Shown: positions 60,938 through 64,000 of the stretch, piece by piece
Position numbering within the stretch: position 1 is the stretch's first letter
Layout of the letters: every line of letters begins with the position of its first letter
From: Ligula intestinalis
Taxonomy: Eukaryota; Platyhelminthes; Cestoda; Diphyllobothriidea; Diphyllobothriidae
NCBI GenBank assembly: GCA_036362985.1
Contig: JAYGXS010000001.1
Coordinates: 37,678,295 to 37,742,294 of the forward strand
Direction: 5' to 3'
DNA: 64,000 nucleotides
The notes under the pieces: generated by a model
Database searches by the model: none
The model's input: the letters and a program-made list of their open reading frames with translations, nothing else
Told to the model about the DNA's origin: nothing
Position numbers and translations under genes: made by a program

Positions 60938-61200
60938 GATGTAATCTGTGCCCACCCCATGGTCGAACTCTTCCCCGAAATGCGGATTTCATCGGAAGGC
61001 ACAGACAGACTTCACAGAGAGGAAATCGGAGGCTGGTCGAAAGGAACAGGTAATGTGCAATCGTCCCACACTACCACAGTCCGCTTAAGCAACAATCCCT
61101 TCTACCAACTTCGATCTGCCACAGTGACCGACCTACCGGGTGATACAAATATTCGCTTGTGGATTTGTTTACTGAATATTCAGTATAGTGGACCCAAAAG
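60938..61200 (+). CDS. Neuroglian/L1CAM exon 11: FN3-3 second half
   Basis: The acceptor is cgctttatacgtag and the donor is GTATAT. The exon starts in phase 0 and ends with two bases of a Ser codon (residues 899-985). The end, SATVTDLPGDTNIRLWICLLN then SGPKS, is the F-G strand of FN3-3 leading into the FN3-4 linker. Exons 10 and 11 together make FN3-3 about 40 residues longer than the insect domain, with a charged, Ser-rich loop. The first residues (DVICAHP) come from splice-site choice and frame and are the least certain part. Confidence 0.8.
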
Positions 61201-62834
61201 GTATATATACAGATACGTTTCAGTAACGGGAGGCAATACTAATTTATGTTTTACAAAAGAAGGATAACTTATCATTTCGTAGTCTAAAATTTTGCTGCAT
61301 ACGGCTAGTTATTTCTCCAAGTTTAAATATCAACAATATGCTACCGGCAATATTTTAATCCTTCAAAAGAATTTGTTTTCTGCGATAAACAATCGCTGAC
61401 ATGTTATTTTGACCATCTTTTTTATTTGAAACACTGTGGTAACATTAGTTAAAAGGATATGCATGCAGATTATTGTGTACGTTAAAGTTGTTTATTTGTT
61501 TGTTCTATCAAATTTATGACTCCATTGTTTAAAGAAATCCTATTTAAATGCCTGTTAAAAACCAATAAACCTTAGTGACAAATCAAGCCATGGATCTGTA
61601 TGGGTATACAGTCAGCCATCAACATCTTCGGGGTTCGTTATAAGGTGTTCGCCCACGCTCAAGCTCATACAGTTTTGCCACAAATTACGTGTCAGGCTAT
61701 AAAAGCCATAAGGGTACCTACCACTCTAAAGTTAGTTAACTAATTGTGCAGTTAGTTAATAAGCGATGTGAATATTTCTGTTTATTGAATTTAGCGGAAG
61801 ACAATTGAACATGTGCACAGACGTTTTTGATTTTTCTGACACCAGGTGTGACTGAATCGTTATTTTCGATATAAAAGTCACTTCAATAAGGATAAAAGAT
61901 GCTTCACTTAGACATATTTTGAAACTAGTGCACATTTGAAGCCCATTAACCAAAAATCTGTTTAAAAATAGTAGGCTTGTTTTGTACCATACATCAATAT
62001 CTTACCTAGCAGAATGGTTGACATAACTTCAGTGCGTACTTCTTTTAGTCACCTCCTTAATGGAAAAACACGAAGGGGCACCAGAGGACAATTTATAATT
62101 GGCTAGATGATAGTTATATGTTTGCACAAAAGATTTCAAACCGATAAGTGACACTGAAGGTATTTAATTAGCTTTTATCAGCAGTCTTTATGGTCAGATG
62201 GCAAATAACAAAAATATCCTTAAAAAAGGAATCTTTCATTTTGCTGACGTCAAAATCCACCTGAACTAGCCCTTGCATTCAAGCTAAGGCATTTTTTAGA
62301 CTTGTTTACGTCTTTTAGTGGGCACTCGGGCTAAAATCTGCCCAACAATGTCTAATAGTGATTATCATAGACTGTGCCCATTTAGCTAAACAAATAAGTA
62401 GTCGCCGATGAGCCCGAAGCTCTGGATTAAGCACCCGACAGACCGAAACTTTTCCAGTGGTCTCAAACCTGGATTTTGTGCGCATTCCTAGAATACTGCC
62501 TCAGTTACTTTCCACTTGCCATGTTGTGTGTTTCATAATCCATCGGATTTCTGAAGCACAAACAGAACTAGGATGACTTCCAGCGCTCTGAAGCCTCTGA
62601 TTAGTCAGCTATCCGATGGACCGTAGGAAGTCAGTGTGCTCAATTTTCAAACATGGGGTTCTAATACCATGGCTATACATTCCTTTACCAAAGTGTTTAC
62701 TTGCGAGATTTGGTGCGCATTTAGTTCTCGTAAGCGGCATTTAGAAAATTATATTTTGAGCACATATATCTGCCTAATGAACTCAGTGTCAATCTAATAG
62801 CAAGCATATAAATAAAGGTAATAAACTGTTTACC

Positions 62835-62900
62835 AGTTCGTGGCTCAATGGTTAGAAGGTTTGACTCTGATCAAAGAGGTTTTGATTTCGATGTTCCAAA
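62835..62900 (+). repeat. tRNA-like segment, degenerate
   Basis: gttcgtggctcaatggttagaagg is a good A box, and gaggttttgatttcgatgttcc is a weak B box. Spacing fits a tRNA-derived SINE head, but no tRNA fold closes. Confidence 0.4.
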
Positions 62901-63124
62901 AGGGGCACCACTTGCGTCTGGGAATGACTAGCTGATGATGACTAATAGGCAAGAAATGACCATTTCAGTTTGACTTGTCACAGCCGGCAATACTCTTCGC
63001 TTAAACTATTAACTAACTTTGCAATTTTTCTTAAATCTAGTGCTCAGGAGTTATAAAAATGTATTGTTTACAAAATATATGCGCAAAACTATCAGGTACA
63101 GCAGTTAATTCCTTTGATGATGTT

Positions 63125-63262
63125 TCTTTTGTCTGACAATGGAATCATGCAAGAGTTCGAAAGCTCAGGATGATAAAAGAATTGAGTCGGTGCTTGATAA
63201 TCCTTCTTCCTTATCCATGCAAATACCTGGAAGGAGAACGTTCTCATTCACTCATGAACAGT
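63125..63262 (+). mobile_element. Solo terminus of the 47044 foldback family
   Basis: tctgacaatggaatcatgcaagagttcgaaagctcagg, then cggtgcttgataatccttcttccttatccatgcaaatacctggaa, follow the right arm of 47044-48037 and extend past it in the same way as its left arm. It retains the box order CTGA, hairpin, cGAAAg, CTCAGG. It lies about 210 bp upstream of exon 12. Confidence 0.65.
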
Positions 63263-63472
63263 TATCTCTTTTTACCTGCTCAAGAGTTCTTTGCACTGTA
63301 AATATTCTTCTGACGGTAAAAACATGTCCGCAAATCTGATAATGTCCTTTTGCGCCTCCTGTTATACATTATGCTATTCTAGTATAAGTCATAATTATTG
63401 TGCATATTATATATGAGAATAAAAACTTGTAGCAGGATACTTTATGTTTCTTTTTCTGCGTTCAATTTTCAG

Positions 63473-63627
63473 TGAGGTGATTTATGTACGAACAAAGGAG
63501 GGTGTACCGGGTCCAGTTGCCGACTTCATTCATTCGTTTTCCGGTGTTAATTATGTCGAAGTTACATGGTCCAAGCCAACCCAACTGAATGGAATTTTGA
63601 CAGGTTACATCATCGATGTCATATCAG
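63473..63627 (+). CDS. Neuroglian/L1CAM exon 12: start of FN3-4
   Basis: The acceptor is tctgcgttcaattttcag and the donor is GTACGT. One base completes the Ser codon and one base (G) is left over (residues 987-1037). EVIYVRTKEGVPGPVADF is nearly diagnostic for the FN3-3 to FN3-4 linker of neuroglian and L1. VTWSKPTQLNGILTGYIIDV gives the B and C strands of FN3-4. The rest of FN3-4 must be encoded downstream; nothing coding is recognisable between 63628 and 64000. Confidence 0.92.
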
Positions 63628-64000
63628 GTACGTTGTAGAGTCGTCCGCCCAAAAGAAATTTATGGCCTGGCTCAAACCCCTGAAAAAACCTCTAAGGGCC
63701 TAATGCAGAATTACTTCGAAAACAGGGAGCTAAATTACGCAGCATTTGAAATCCCCATTTCCGTGAGCATTTTCATATCGACAGGCATCAACAGCTTCAA
63801 AAAACAAGAGTTTGTAACGGAAATAATATGCAGCACTGGCGCAATACGCCTGATCAATCGCCACTTTATTCTACAAATACGGAAAACCTGTAGAGAGGCA
63901 CCTTGGAAATGTTTGTGGGTTGCTGCAAAGAAAACATTGTTTAAATATCCTGGCTTCTTTCTTCTGTATATTGGGATGCGAATGCTGCCTTTATATACGT
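63628..64000 (+). other. Start of intron 12, cut by window edge
   Basis: It follows the GTACGT donor of exon 12. No coding similarity to the rest of FN3-4 is visible before the window ends. Confidence 0.7.

Larger units (their letters stand above)
61201..63472 (+). other. Intron 11 of the window (2.3 kb)
   Basis: It contains a tRNA-like segment (62835) and a foldback-family fragment (63125). Otherwise it is AT-rich with nothing recognised. Confidence 0.7.
10521..63627 (+). other. Nrg: Neuroglian/L1CAM-family gene, 12 internal exons (gene model)
   Basis: Transmembrane neural cell adhesion molecules of this family have six Ig domains followed by FN3 repeats and act in axon guidance, fasciculation and septate-junction adhesion. 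I joined twelve exons by AG/GT borders and frame. Exon lengths are 183, 326, 160, 176, 318, 266, 251, 536, 213, 267, 263 and 155 bp, and every junction phase matches, giving 1,037 uninterrupted codons. Domain order is Ig2, Ig3, Ig4, Ig5, Ig6, FN3-1, FN3-2, FN3-3 and the start of FN3-4. Family hallmarks include SGNLY in Ig2, DGSLLIS and SDSGTYTC in Ig5, TQGP before Ig6, KPNNLVLSW at the FN3-2 start, and EGVPGPV with NGILTGY in FN3-4. Contactins share the Ig/FN3 layout, but these linker motifs are neuroglian/L1-like. Ig1 and the signal peptide are not identified upstream; the membrane region and cytoplasmic tail lie past the window. Confidence 0.93.

Overview
The window is eukaryotic genomic DNA dominated by one large, intron-rich gene on the + strand. 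Twelve internal exons (10521 to 63627) encode 1,037 codons. All twelve splice junctions keep the reading frame. They encode Ig domains 2-6 and fibronectin type III (FN3) domains 1-3, plus the start of FN3-4, of a neuroglian/L1CAM-family cell adhesion molecule. Ig1 and the signal peptide lie upstream of what I can identify. The rest of FN3-4, any further FN3 domains, the membrane span and the cytoplasmic tail lie beyond the right edge. Exons make up about 5% of the window and introns run from 0.8 to 11 kb.

The organism is a metazoan. Large repeat-filled introns, diverged Ig/FN3 loops, and the mix of Penelope-like, Helitron and mariner relics would fit a large-genome flatworm such as a cestode or trematode. 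This is inference; no species-diagnostic sequence was recognised.

Layout. Positions 1-10520: no exon recognised; tRNA-derived repeats (about 421-585, 2471-3040), a nearly perfect palindromic element (8356-8653) and a dead Helitron replicase (about 9040-9735, minus). 10521-36024: exons 1-6 (Ig2 to the first part of Ig6). Their introns hold a dispersed repeat pair (17226/19722), several foldback elements, a Penelope-like remnant with a GIY-YIG endonuclease tail (26833-27626), a decayed tandem copy of exon 3 (28120-28375) and an unidentified minus-strand ORF (30446-30919). 42109-54659: exons 7-10 (Ig6 end to FN3-3 start), with a 1-kb foldback element at 47044-48037. 54660-64000: a mariner relic and a related MITE, a diverged repeat pair, then exons 11 and 12.

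The most interesting non-genic signal is a dispersed family of inverted-repeat elements. Several carry the same block: a CTGATGA-like box, a short hairpin, then GAAA and a GTCAGG or CTCAGG box. This looks like the conserved core of a hammerhead ribozyme. One member surrounds a GIY-YIG coding tail and has a 15-bp target-site duplication, which ties the family to Penelope-like retroelements.
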